From contig JANCRA010000025.1 in assembly GCA_024362935.1 (NCBI GenBank), positions 13,852,936 through 13,916,935 of the forward strand: DNA of 64,000 nt, given 5' to 3'. The DNA comes from Setophaga petechia (lineage: Eukaryota; Chordata; Aves; Passeriformes; Parulidae). Of the stretch, positions 9,421-20,310 are shown in pieces; positions within the stretch are counted from its first letter, which is position 1; each line of letters begins with the position of its first letter. The translations under genes were made by a program, and so were the position numbers. The notes under the pieces were generated by a model. It worked only from the letters and a program-made list of their open reading frames with translations. It ran no database searches and was not told the DNA's origin.

Positions 9421-12284
9421 ATCTGCCTGAAATTCCCTTTCCCATGGCCTCCTTCAGTTTGAGATTTTGGTATGTGGCACAAGGGTGCAAGAATGCTGTT
9501 GCCCGTTGCTGCTTTGAATTATAATATGGGAGAACTTCTTCCTTTCTATTCTGCCTGACCAATATGTCCTCTACAGACACAGGGTGACTCTTTCCTGCTG
9601 TGGTTTCACTCTGCCAGGCAAAATTAATGGCACCATTGATGTAGGCATCAATCAGGGCTGGCCTCATGGAGGAAAGTGAGCCTGGAGCTGGGGGTGGCAG
9701 AAGGCAGGTGTGGGGCAGTGGCTGAGGTGCAGAGACACAGTCCCCAGGCAAGAAGAGCAGGGCAGATCTGGGGATGGCAGCCAGGTTCAGGCACAGCCCA
9801 GTGACTGCCAGGCCAGCCCATGGTGACGAGACAGAGCCAAGGTCAGCTCAGGGACTGAAGTCCACGGGCCAAGGTCCACACAAACAGGGTCCATGGCACA
9901 GCTGTAGGGCCAAGGCAGCCTGGCTGGGGAGCAAGGGCAAGACCTCAGGCAGTGAGCAGCCTGACAGGCCCTCACCAGGGCTTTGTACAGAGCTCTCTTG
10001 GACATCAGGCATTTGTGGGATTATCTAAGCCAGCCCTGAAGCCAGGCGGTCAAACCCCCAGGGGATGATCTCAGAGCCCTGGCAGCAGCTACCACGCTGT
10101 GTGAGCCTTCTGAAGGCAGGGGGAGATGCAAGGGATGAACATAATCTGCTGCCAATCCCCAGGCTGTGGCACCACAGCTCCTCAAATGCTGATGGAAACA
10201 GCAGTGGGCATTTTAAAGTGAAAGGTCTTTAGCAGACAACCCTCTGCCTTCTGCAGCAGTGAATTTCTCCACTTTTATAATGATTACATGGAAACAATGT
10301 GGAAATTTGCTGTTAAGAAAGGGAGCAAATAGTGAAATTGTAAACTGCTTAAAAATAACTCTTTTAACAAAGTTGTGAAACCAAGCTGGGGACAGAAGTG
10401 AGTGCAGTGCACAGGAGGGAGCACTGTCTCAGGGATAATAAGTGTGTACACAGACCTTCTTAAGCTAAAATAATATTCAGATTTTCACTCTGGAGAGGGA
10501 GAACTATCAGCCAAACCAAGCTTCTAACTGACCAGTGGTTCTGGTATCTTCTATTTGTTCACCCTGCTATGAGTTGACGTGAACCAGATCCTGTCTGCAT
10601 CTCTTTCAGGTGTTCCAAACCCACTTTTGAGAGACAGCAGGAAAGATGAAACACTCAGCATCCTCACCAGTCCCTGAGGAGGAGAGATGGCTAGCAGCAA
10701 CCAGCACCCTTTCTGGACCAAGATGATGATGTATCAAGGTACAAAAGTGTGCTAGGTTCACATTTTAGCCTAAACAGTTGTAATTCCCAGCATGGGATGG
10801 GGGCCAAAGGGAATTTACTGAGGCAGTCAGGCTCTCCAGCAGCCTGGCAGCTCCCTGGTCCACAATGGAAATTAATCACTGAACTCAGGCAAGCACACCT
10901 TAAATGAAAAAAAAAACAAACACCACCAACTTTGCTGAGGCATCACCTTAAATGGAAAAATCAAACTATGCACATCCAGCCTGTTGGAATGACACTGTAA
11001 TTAAAACTTAATGAAAAGTGCCATTTATCAATGAGCTTTATTAACCTTGTCTAAAACCATTTGGACAAATTAAAACTCCTCTTGGTCTTTTCCTGCCACG
11101 CTCCTGCTAAAAGCGGCGAGTCACGAAACAAATCAATAATGCTGGCCACATTGGTTCTTTGTTCAGGGCAGGAGAAAGCCTTGCTGCTGCAAAGCTTCAG
11201 CTGGCATGGCTTCAGCCACGGGGATGCTGCTCCTGGCCTCTGCCAGGGCCCCTGCTGGCAAGCCCCAGCAGAGATTGCCAGGGTACTTACATGGGCACAT
11301 AAAGAATGCTCCCAGAAGCGCTGCGGGGACCAGCTGTCCCACCCCGGGGGACACTTCCAGGTTATTTGCATGAGCAGATATCAATCTATGCCCCAGAGAG
11401 CTCTGCCAAGGCCCCTGCTGGCACACAGCAGGGGCTGTGCCAGGGTACTCACCCAGCACAAGGGCTGCCACACACCCTGTGTGTGCCCCTTGCAGGGTGC
11501 TCCTGGCACTGCCCCTCCCGGGATCAGAGCCACACAGGGCCCTGCATCCCTGCTGGATCCCTTGCTGCTGTTCCCCAGCTCTGTAAAGCAGAACCACTGC
11601 CAGAGCCTGAGCCCTTCCCTCCCCTCACCCAGCTGTGTCTGTCCCTCTCCAGCCCCACGACAGCTGAGCAGCTCAGCACTGTGCCACCTGCTCCCCACCT
11701 CCAACAGACCCCCCTGCAAATCCCGGGCACAGCCTCTCCAGGGATGCTCAGAGCTTTGCCTCTAGTGCTTCACCCTCCTCCTGCAAGGCTCCAGCCCCAC
11801 TCAAGCTGTGTGCAGTGGCCAGGAAAGAAGTGGAAGCCTTGGAAGGATCTAAATCCACCTGGCTGAGGCAGGCTCACACGGGTTGTTTGGCTTGCTCAGG
11901 CTGCAACCCTCGTGCTTGTCCTGGGGTCCTGCTCGTCTCCCCCTTCACTCCTCTGCTGTATTGGCAGCACTTGTGTGGAAACCACTGGGAGTGTGGATGT
12001 GATGGGGTAACTCCAGTGCTTCTAACACAATCAAGCAGACACCAGGCTGGGCCCTTTTTGGGTGCTGACAAACCCTTGGTCTTTGTTCCAACCCAGGGGA
12101 ATTGTGTCACTGCAGCTCTTCAGCAACTGCAGCTGGATCACTGCAGGGCTGTTCAAACAGGTAAACACTTTTAGAGAGAAAAAATTCTGGGGCTTTCTCT
12201 TTGGAAGTGCCACTGCTGCAGCAGAGCCAGTGAAATCAATCTCTGGGAGAAATGAATAAGAGGAAAGTTTGCCTGTCTGCTTCC
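9421..12284. other. Intergenic, no gene seen
   Basis: Mostly unique. AT-rich blocks at 10200-10400 and 10970-11090 hold clustered TAAT/ATTA words and could be conserved non-coding DNA. An imperfect duplication lies at 11243-11460. A 234-codon plus-strand frame at 11061-11765 overlaps other long frames and has no recognisable domain, so I do not call it a gene. Confidence 0.5.
11243..11460 (+). repeat. Imperfect direct duplication, about 160-bp offset
   Basis: Segments beginning near 11243 and 11403 share CCCCTGCTGGCA, then a CAGCAG-containing stretch, then TGCCAGGGTACT followed by TAC or CAC. The copies differ by several substitutions and a small indel, so the duplication is old. Confidence 0.6.
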
Positions 12285-12335
12285 CACCTAGGTAGTTAAG
12301 CTGTGGAACTTGCTGCCCCAAGACATTTGTTTAAG
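12285..12335 (+). mobile_element. Possible ancient CR1 remnant
   Basis: AGTTAAGCTGTGGAACTTGC followed by TGCCCCAAGACATTTG resembles the 3' coding end of old CR1 families, where TTAAACTGTGGAACTC precedes TTGCCACAGGATGT. The match is short and diverged. Confidence 0.38.
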
Positions 12336-12689
12336 GCAAAGGATTTCTTTGCACCTTTTCATAAGTGCCCCACACAAGCCCTTATGGAGGTCAGGGCTCA
12401 GTGGACACCACCCCTCCAACCTTGCATTGCCCTTAGGACTGGTCAGGATTACAGGGGGCATATTTGATGCCCAGCAGTTTAAACAAAACAGAAAAACTGA
12501 TTTGATAAGACTGACTCTTGCTCTCCTCTAGATCTTTGTTTTTGCATCATGGGCAGGGACACAGAAATCTTCAGTAGGTACGAGCAGGAGAGCATCCCTA
12601 CTGATGAAACACTTCCCAAACTCCATGGGAAAGGGTGAATTCAGCTTTGGCAAGCAGGGCTTGCATCACTAGCAGCCTTTGTTACTTTA

Positions 12690-12990
12690 ATTATAGCTTT
12701 TAATATTGCCTATAAAAATGTTTGAGACCTGCTGAACTCTTTTCTGAATCCTGCTGAGACCCTTGGGCTCCATCACACATGGCAGAGGCACATTCCATAG
12801 GTAAATGTGCACAGTGTGAAAAGGGACTGCCTCCAATTGCCCTCATATGATTTCTAATGTAATTGAATATCTTTGGTTTTCACACAATGAAACCCAGAGA
12901 TGAGTTCCCAGTGAATCTTTTTGAGCTGCTCATTCTTTCATGGAGTTTTATCAAGCTGCAACCACAATGACTTTTACCCAACTCTGTCTG
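12690..12990 (-). mobile_element. Ancient CR1-like LINE remnant, antisense
   Basis: CATTCCATAGGTAAATGTGC then ACAGTGTGAAAAGGGACT parallels the antisense of old amniote CR1 3' regions (a CCACAGGTTAAT-type segment followed by GTGTGAAAAAG). Later text (ACAATGAAACCCAGAGATGA) fits the same region. Diverged, judged by eye. Confidence 0.5.
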
Positions 12991-14569
12991 GGGACTCTGC
13001 TTTTGTTTTTACTGTGGGTTCTGCTTCCTATTTGCATTTATAATTACAAATAAGTACTCTGTCTAGTGTCAAAAATAAGTTCTTGATGCTCTTACCTTTC
13101 CTGCACTTTGGGTTTGTCAGTTTTCTTGCAATAGCAATGCCTGTGTAGGAGATTGATCTGAAGTGTTAGTGAGCAAAATTTGCCATGTTGATAAGTGCTT
13201 ATGAAGAGAAAAGCCCCACTAAAGCCCCAGGCCTCCTGTTTAGTTTGCAGGGTTGCAGAACATAAAAATCCCTCCCTGTTTAATAAATTGAGCCAATGTA
13301 GTCCAGAGCAACTAAGAGACAGATGTGGAACCCTATGATGCCAGCACTACAGACTCCCTTTTCAAGCTAGAACAATACTTTAAAATGAACAATTCATTAC
13401 TCAGATCTGTGAAAAGCAAATGAAGCTCAGCCTTTCCTAACCTTGACATTTTCCAGACTACTGGCCAAATCCATGGGTAGAACATTTCATGTTGGTAAAA
13501 TAGAGGAAATAAGGCAAGAACTGTTTTTCTGCTGTCAGTCATGGTTTAAAATATAATAGGATAAAAGCTTTATTTTATTTTAAGTTCTGGAGTCACCAAA
13601 GGAAGCAAATGCACATCTTGATTTTATACAGAAATTGCTCTGTAGGATGGCATTGTCTTTAAAGGTAGTTGAGCTTCCTGCTTTCTCCCTCTATTTGAGG
13701 TGGGTTTTTTTAAACAGTAGTTTCAAGGAATTTGTTTGCACTAATTCACTCTTCACAAACATTGCAGCCTTTCATTTACCTCTGAGATCCTTTGTCAAAG
13801 TTGTCTGGCTGTGGAGATCATCAGAGTTTGCTCCTAACAGGAAAAAAAGGTGTGCAGTTGTCTTGTCTGTGTGTCTCTGCAGGAAATGAGCCCAAGAACT
13901 GAACTGTGGCCTGGGTCAGTGTTGTGTGTTCTCTTGAGTGCAAGGCTTCTCCATTAAAGATTTTTCCCTTTCTTCTAACATGGTTTGTTAGCTTTCTAAA
14001 AGGAGACCTAAGGATGTGACTTAACCTTGCAGGAGGAAGGAAACCTCAAATTCAGGCTGTTCTCCCATTCTGAACATAGAGCAAATCTCTGCAGAGGATT
14101 CAGTATTCTTGATAAATCAATACAGATTCTTTTTTACTGTGCATGGAAAACAGGGAAAGCCTGGCTATGTGTGAGTGTCCCTTGCTTTATGGAAAAGACA
14201 TTTGCTTAATGACATCTTGCTTGTAAGTAAAACACAACAGCAACCTACATGATTTCCATCATGTCAGTCCAAAGGAGTATAAAATCCCCTTCTTCCCTCC
14301 CCACCTTTCTTAGGATGTGGGGACAAAATCCTTGTTGGTACACAGTGGAGGATTGGTCCCCATGGCAGGTGGCTGCTAAGGACTTCTGGGAGTGCTGGCT
14401 CTGGCCCTGGGATTGGGGTCCCCTGGGATGGAATGTGAGGCTCCCCATGTCCCAGTCTGGCCCCAATGCCCTCCCTGACCCCTCATGGGATGGAAGAAGG
14501 TTTGGGGGGCTGAGGGTGGCAATGCCCTGGGCTGGAAGTTTTGGCCAGTTCCCAAAGTGGGGCTGTTGA
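12991..14569. other. Intergenic, no gene seen
   Basis: AT-rich unique sequence from about 13000 to 14240, then a GC-richer part. No coding frame with a recognisable family and no clear repeat. Confidence 0.55.
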
Positions 14570-15022
14570 TGGCAGTGAGACTTGTACAAGGTGATCAGCA
14601 GGACAGAGCTCCTCTTCTCTAAGGAACTACTAAACTGGGATCATTCAGCCTGGAGAAGGCTCTAGGGAGAAGTTATTTTGGCTTTTTAGTACTGAAATAG
14701 GTTTTTATCATAAAGATAAAGATAGGACACATTTTTAGTGGGGTATGTTGTGATGGGACAAGCAGTACTGGTTTTAAACTAAGACTAAATTTAGACTAGA
14801 TAGTAAGGAACAAGTTTTTTTATGGTGAGGGTGGTGAAGCACTGGAACAGGTTGCACATGGAAGTTGTTGATTCCCCATCCCTGGAAACATTCAGGGTGA
14901 GGCTGGATTGGGCTCTGAGCAGTATGATGTAGATGAAGGTCTCCCTTGTCATTGCAGAGCAGCTGGAGTTAAATAACCTTCAAAGGCCCCTCCCAACACA
15001 AACCTTTCTGTGGCTGTGTGAC
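14570..15022 (+). mobile_element. CR1 LINE copy, sense orientation
   Basis: It reads in CR1 sense: CATTCAGCCTGGAGAAGGCT, then GGTGGTGAAGCACTGGAACA, GGTTGCACATGGAAGTTG and CATCCCTGGAAACATTCA, ending with the CAAAGGCCCCTCCCAACA 3' UTR segment. It is 5'-truncated and diverged, and the 3' repeat tail is lost. Confidence 0.88.
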
Positions 15023-16210
15023 ACACTCCCCTTCAGAGGGCTGGCTGGCCTAGAATGCCTTTCTGATATGGCTTATCTCTGCTGAATGGCAGCACAGAGT
15101 CCCAGAGTATGAGGCACTGTGCATCTCCATTTCTAATAGAGACTAAAACTGGCCATGGTAAAGGCTGTATGGCTCTGAGTGTTCCCTGTCCTGATGCAGT
15201 CCCCAAAGACACAAACCAGAGGAAGGCTGAGTGAAAGCAAAGTGCAACAATTAGTAAGTTCATTCACCAGAAGGCCATTTGCATGTCCTATTGCAATTGC
15301 TTTTCCACTTTGCCATTGCAGGCTATTTGGGCTGCCAGAGTCTGCTCACTGGCATAACTTAACATCCTCTTTGCTGTGTGTTTTGTCCCTGTCCTGCCCA
15401 GCTCTGCCTGTTATGTGACATTTCCTGCCAAGCAGCGTTAGTGCATTAGCCACTTTTCAAATGATTGCTTCCCCATTGGGCAGGGTCTCTTCAGACAGGA
15501 GGATGGAGACCACGAGCCTCTCAGCTCCAAAGAGATTTTTCCCCTCTCCAGTTAGTGGTATTCCCTGAGCCCTGCTGATGAAAGACACAGATGTGTCTGC
15601 AGAGGAGGAGCTCTCAGTGCCTGCCTCATTCCCCAGAGCCCTCTTCAGCCAGTTTGATGTCTAAGTGGAAGGGAAGAAAATAAGCTGACAGTGGGGTTAC
15701 CACCCAGATGATTTTCTGAATTGATTAGCTGCTTTTTCACAGGTCTCAGAGCCACACAAACAGCCACCTCCTTGGATCTCCCCAGCTAAGTAATGACCTG
15801 GGCTAGGAGAGCCCTAGAGAAAGACCAGCCATAATGATGTGCTGCTTCCTGTGAAAGAAACAAAGAAAAAGCCAGGGGAAAACAACATGAAGGGAACTAA
15901 ATAACAGCTAGAAAAAAGCAAGGGAAATGCAGCTTGCAAGAGTGAGGTGGAAAAGAAACACCTTTCAGCAGCAGCTGAAATTTGTAGGTGAAGGGCTGGG
16001 TAGGCAAGGAAAAGACAGCTCAGACCACAACTTTTTGAGGTCAGGCCCGTGAGCACAGGGCAGGCTCCTCAGCAGCTGAAGGCCTTCTTTGGGTGTGTTA
16101 TGATAGAGGTGATCTTGTAATAAAACCCAGATCCCTTCGAGCTGTCACATTCTGGCCAGCCCACTGCCACACGTGGGACAGTCAGGAGCAGCCTTAGAGC
16201 TCTAGCCATT
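15023..16210. other. Intergenic, no gene seen
   Basis: Unique sequence between a CR1 copy and the minisatellite. No coding or repeat signal was recognised. Confidence 0.5.
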
Positions 16211-16853
16211 ACCTCCCTGACAAGCATCATCCCCTGATCTGCACCCCAAACCTTCCCTGGCAAGCAACACCTCCTGTCCTGCATCCCAAACCTTCCCTGG
16301 CAAGCATCACCCCCTGCCCTGCACCCCAAACCTTCCCTGACAAGCATCACCCCCTGCCCTGCACCCCAAACCTTCCCTGGCGAGCATCACCCTCTGATCT
16401 GCACCCCAAACCTTCCCTGGCAAGCATCACCCCCTGCCCTGCACCCCAAACCTTCCCTGGCAAGCATCACCCCCTGCCCTGCACCCCAAACCTTCCCTGG
16501 CAAGCATCACCCCCTGATCTGCACCCCAAACCTTCCCTGGCAAGCATCACCCCCTGCCCTGCACCCCAAACCTTCCCTGACAAGCATCACCTCCTGCCCT
16601 GCACCCCAAACCTTCCCTGGCAAGCATCACCCCCTGATCTGCACCCCAAACCTTCCCTGACAAGCATCACCCCCTGCCCTGCACCCCAAACCTTCTGTGA
16701 CAAGCATCACCTCCTGCCCTGCACCCCAAACCTTCCCTGGCAAGCATCACCCCCTGGTCTGCACCCTAAACCTTCCCTGACAAACATCACCCCCTGGTCT
16801 GCACCCCAAACCTTCCCTGACAAGCATCACCCCCCGCACCCCAAACTTTCCCC
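16211..16853 (+). repeat. 40-bp minisatellite, about 16 copies
   Basis: Units start at 16221, 16261, 16301 and then every 40 bp up to 16821, with no indels until the last, truncated unit. The unit is CAAGCATCACCCCCTGCCCT followed by GCACCCCAAACCTTCCCTGG. Variation is concentrated at a five-base site that reads CCCT, GATCT or GGTCT. Because 40 is not a multiple of three, the array shifts frame in each copy, which gives minus-strand frames with a 40-residue period; these are artefacts. Confidence 0.98.
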
Positions 16854-17130
16854 TTGCTGCAGAACCTCCCACCAGCGCTGCCCTCCATTCCCAGTGTCTG
16901 CCCTGCTGTTGCCGGGTGGGAACTGCAGGCAGCAGCGCCGGCTCTCGGTTGTCAGTCCGTCTGTCTGTCTGTCTGTCCGCGGTCTTGAGCCCCAATGGCA
17001 AAACCCTCTGGGATGTGCAAACGGGAGGGGCCAGGAGTGCCCAGCCCAGCAGCTGTAATCGCTCCGTTTCTGTCACCATTCCTGCTGGGGAAGGCTCTCC
17101 TTCAGCATCCTCGGGCAGCAGCACCGAGAG
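16854..17130. other. GC-rich flank of the minisatellite with (CTGT)n
   Basis: A locally CpG-containing segment. A tetranucleotide run (CTGT, about five units) lies at 16959-16977. No exon or promoter motif set is convincing. Confidence 0.5.
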
Positions 17131-17481
17131 GAGGATGCATCACGGGTGGGGAGAGAGGGTGAAGCCCCTGCAGAGCACTTTGGGGTCCATAAGTGTCCCA
17201 CAGAGTGGCCCTGGGCAGAGTGCAGGCTGTGCCACACTCTGCTGAGCTGGGTGAGTTGTGCAAGTGGGGAGGCTTGGGCTGGCCTTTGATGGATTTAGAT
17301 CACACATTGAAAATCTGTCTTTGAATGGGAACAAATGGTCCAGCTTTCCTTATCTTTTACTCCTGCCTCCTTCTCATACCACGGAATAATGCAGATTAGA
17401 AGAGTGCTGTGGAGCCTCTTCCCTGTGATCTTTCCCATCTGTGCTGTGCTATACTACCAGAGGTTTTGAACTTGACCACAA

Positions 17482-17806
17482 GGAAGGAAAAAAACAAAAA
17501 AAAGCCCAAATCCCAAACAAAACAAACGAACAAATAAACCAAACAAAAAAAAAAAACCAAAAAAGCCAAAAAACAAACAAAAAACCCAACAAAAACCAAA
17601 ACAAAAATAAAAAACAAAAAAAAACCAAAAAGAACCAAACAAAAAAAAAATACATACCCTCAAAAAAACAAACCCCAAACAAAAAAACCCCAAAAAACCC
17701 CCAAAAAACCCAACAAAAAAAACCAAAACCCCAAAACAAACAAACAAACAAAAAAATTAAAACTAAAACAAAACAAAAAACCACCAAAAAAAACAAGCAA
17801 GAAATA
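17482..17806 (+). repeat. A/C-rich low-complexity tract (CAAAA-type)
   Basis: About 325 bp made almost only of A with interspersed C (AAACAAAC, AAAACCC and similar words) and very few G or T. The chance frames through it encode Lys/Gln/Asn/Pro or Phe-rich strings and are not genes. It may be an expanded retroposon poly(A) tail. Confidence 0.96.
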
Positions 17807-19949
17807 AACCCCAGAGCCCCTATATTTCCTCTGCAAGTGCCCCAGCCCAGAACTGCAGCCTGCTGCTCTCGGTGCCTCTAATTAGCTAAGCAAGGCAGGC
17901 ACTCATTATTCCCACCTGGGTCACCCTGCAGCTGGGAAAGGGAGCCTTAACCCCCCCCCCCATGGCTCCAGAATAAATAGGTGAGAGGTGGATCTGTGCC
18001 CCGTGCCAGCCCCTGCTGGCAGCAGGCCCAGGGTGCCCTTGGGTGCTGGTGCTGGCAGGGATGTCCTGCAGGGAGGGTGGATGTGCTGGCACTGCTCCTC
18101 TGCAGAGCTCCCAGGGAGGTGCCATCAGCTCAGATTTGGAGAGGCACTCTGGGAGGGGCAGATATTTGTCCCAGCACTGCAATTTTAGCTGTTCTTGTGC
18201 TGTGAGTGCCTTGCTGGTGTGGCTCTGAGGGCAGATCTCTGTGGGGAGACAGGGAGGCTCTGGCACTGTGGGTATGGCTGCAGTGACAGAGTTTGGCTTG
18301 ACACTGATCTGCTGTTCCATAGCCATAACTTCAGAAACAGCTAAGCAAATCTATCTGCCAGCTTAATTTTAAAAATTAGATGTGTTTTTTTTTTTTACTA
18401 AAGTTATGGCATAAGGCATAAGTGAACACCAGAACTATTCCCTGTGCTATCACACAACTATTTCTGTCCTTCTAGATCAAGTTTTTCTGAGATCAGCTGT
18501 TTTATTCAGCTGTGGTTGTGCATCAAACCCCAGTGTAGAAACCAAGGTGATGGGTAAAACACATACATGTGGGACAAATCAGTCTCAGGCAGTTTGTAAG
18601 TACTTTAAGACTTTAAGTAAAGGCACTTACAGGCTGGATTCACCCAAAATGGGCAGGTGGAGTGAGTTTTAGAATAGAAATAAGTATTTGGTTCCTTGTT
18701 AAGTTCATTATTATTTTCAGGGAATTGGTGCTAAACCACAAAAGGCACCTCCCTAGGAAAGGACAAGAGAAGGATGGGAGTATCTGCTCTGTCTGGAGAC
18801 AGGAGCTGGGGAAGAACACTGAGCTCTGGTGAGTCCTCAAAAGCAAATCTGCCTCTGTCCTTCCCCCCCTGTTACAAACAAACAGCACAGCCAACAGCAG
18901 GAAAAGGATGGGGAGTACCTAAAATACTTCTTGGCTCTGATCCTCAGAGTTCTGCCTTCCTCTGTGCCCCCACCCCACAGGTGGGAGGAAATTTGGAGCT
19001 GTGGAGGCTGGCATGAAGGACACCCTGTCAGAACTGGGATTTTGAGGCAGAATGATCACTGATACTAACAGCACTAAAAAAAACCCCAAAGGATACTATT
19101 TTTGCCAGCTCTTTCCCTCCTGTATTTTTTTTTCTCAGTTGGATCAAAGGATTTAGTTTGGCTGGTTTCTCTTTTATTTCAAGTCATCTTTGTTTTTCTT
19201 TCTGTTTGTTAATCTTCCCCAGAATGGTCTTCAAAGTTGGGGTTGGAAAAGCTGCAGGGGAATTTTGGTTGTCTGGTTGGTTTATAATTAATATCACTGT
19301 TGTAATGGTATCTGAATGTTTTGCTCAATGAATTTTTGCTTGGTTTTGCTTTCAACTGGATTTCTATGATGCTGCTTCAGACCAATGGCAGCCCTCTCTC
19401 ACGGGAAAGGAAAATCAGCTGAACAAAGTATTTGCTTTGGAAAGATGAGGGTGGAGTTGTGATGGCTGCTTAGAGATTCTAAATTAGAAAGAGAACTGAT
19501 AAATCCTGCACCATAAATCTCCCACCCGAGGTGGGTGAGAGAGCACTTCTCTCCCACATCTCTCACTGTGCCCAAACATTACCAGGGAGATTTTAACCAT
19601 CAGGACTGGCTAAAATCTATGTACAACATTGCCTCTGAGAAGATAGGATCCTTGAAAACTCCATCCCCTTCACTCTCCAAATGCACATTTTCCCTGTGGA
19701 AACTGAGCTTTCCCCCATGAGGTCTAGGTAAGGTAAGGTTGCCTATTTTGTGTCCCTGGTAGGAGCACAAGCACTAGCTGGGTGTTTGTGGTGACAAGAG
19801 GTGGTGGGAGGATTTGCTGTTTGCCTGATGTGCTGGGTCTCTGATTTGAGTTTCTTAGCCCCCTCAGGCTCAGCTGTGGCTCACTGCCAGGATTTGATCA
19901 TCTTTTCAGGACAGGATAAATTATGCTTTATTGCTTCACATAACAGACC
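17807..19949. other. Intergenic, no gene seen
   Basis: Unique sequence. It contains a run of about 12 C at 17950-17961 and poly(T) runs near 18386 and 19127. No coding family was recognised. Confidence 0.5.
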
Positions 19950-20310
19950 AGTATCATTTAGGATGGAAAAGACTTTTATGATCATCAAGCCCAAGCATTA
20001 CCCAGCACTGCCAAGCCATGTCCCCAGTGCCACATCTACATGTCTTCAATATCTCCAGTGCTGGTGACACAGCCACTTCCCTGAGCAGCCTGTTCCAGTG
20101 TTTGACAACCCTTTTGGTGAAGAAATTTTTCCTGATATCCAATCTAAACCTCTTGAGGTACAACTTGAAGCCATTTCCTCTTGTTATATCATTTGTTACC
20201 TGGAAAAAGAGACCAACACTCACCTTGCTACAACTTCCTTTCTGGTAGTTGTGGAGGATGATAAGGTCCTCACTGAGGCTCCTTTTCTCCAGGCTGAATC
20301 TCCTGGAGAT
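19950..20310 (-). mobile_element. CR1 LINE 3' end copy
   Basis: The plus strand reads antisense CR1, with AGCAGCCTGTTCCAGTGTTT, AATTTTTCCTGATATCCAAT and GGCTCCTTTTCTCCAGGCTG. The minus frame keeps the CR1 ORF2 C-terminal string [18 protein letters not shown] and [15 protein letters not shown]. 5'-truncated. Confidence 0.93.

Noticed and set aside
11061..11866. Long plus-strand frames (234 and 186 codons) and a minus-strand 144-codon frame
   Set aside because: Three mutually overlapping frames in a GC-rich non-coding segment, with none showing a family motif or splice context.
16211..16853. CRISPR-like array appearance
   Set aside because: The repeat is contiguous with no unique spacers and lies in a vertebrate genome; it is a minisatellite.
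16069..17124. Periodic minus-strand frames through the minisatellite
   Set aside because: The 40-bp unit shifts frame in each copy and the periodic peptides come from this only. There is no promoter, start context or homology.
17441..17881. 146-codon Lys/Asn/Gln-rich frame and Phe-rich frames on the other strand
   Set aside because: They arise from the A/C low-complexity tract and have no coding character.
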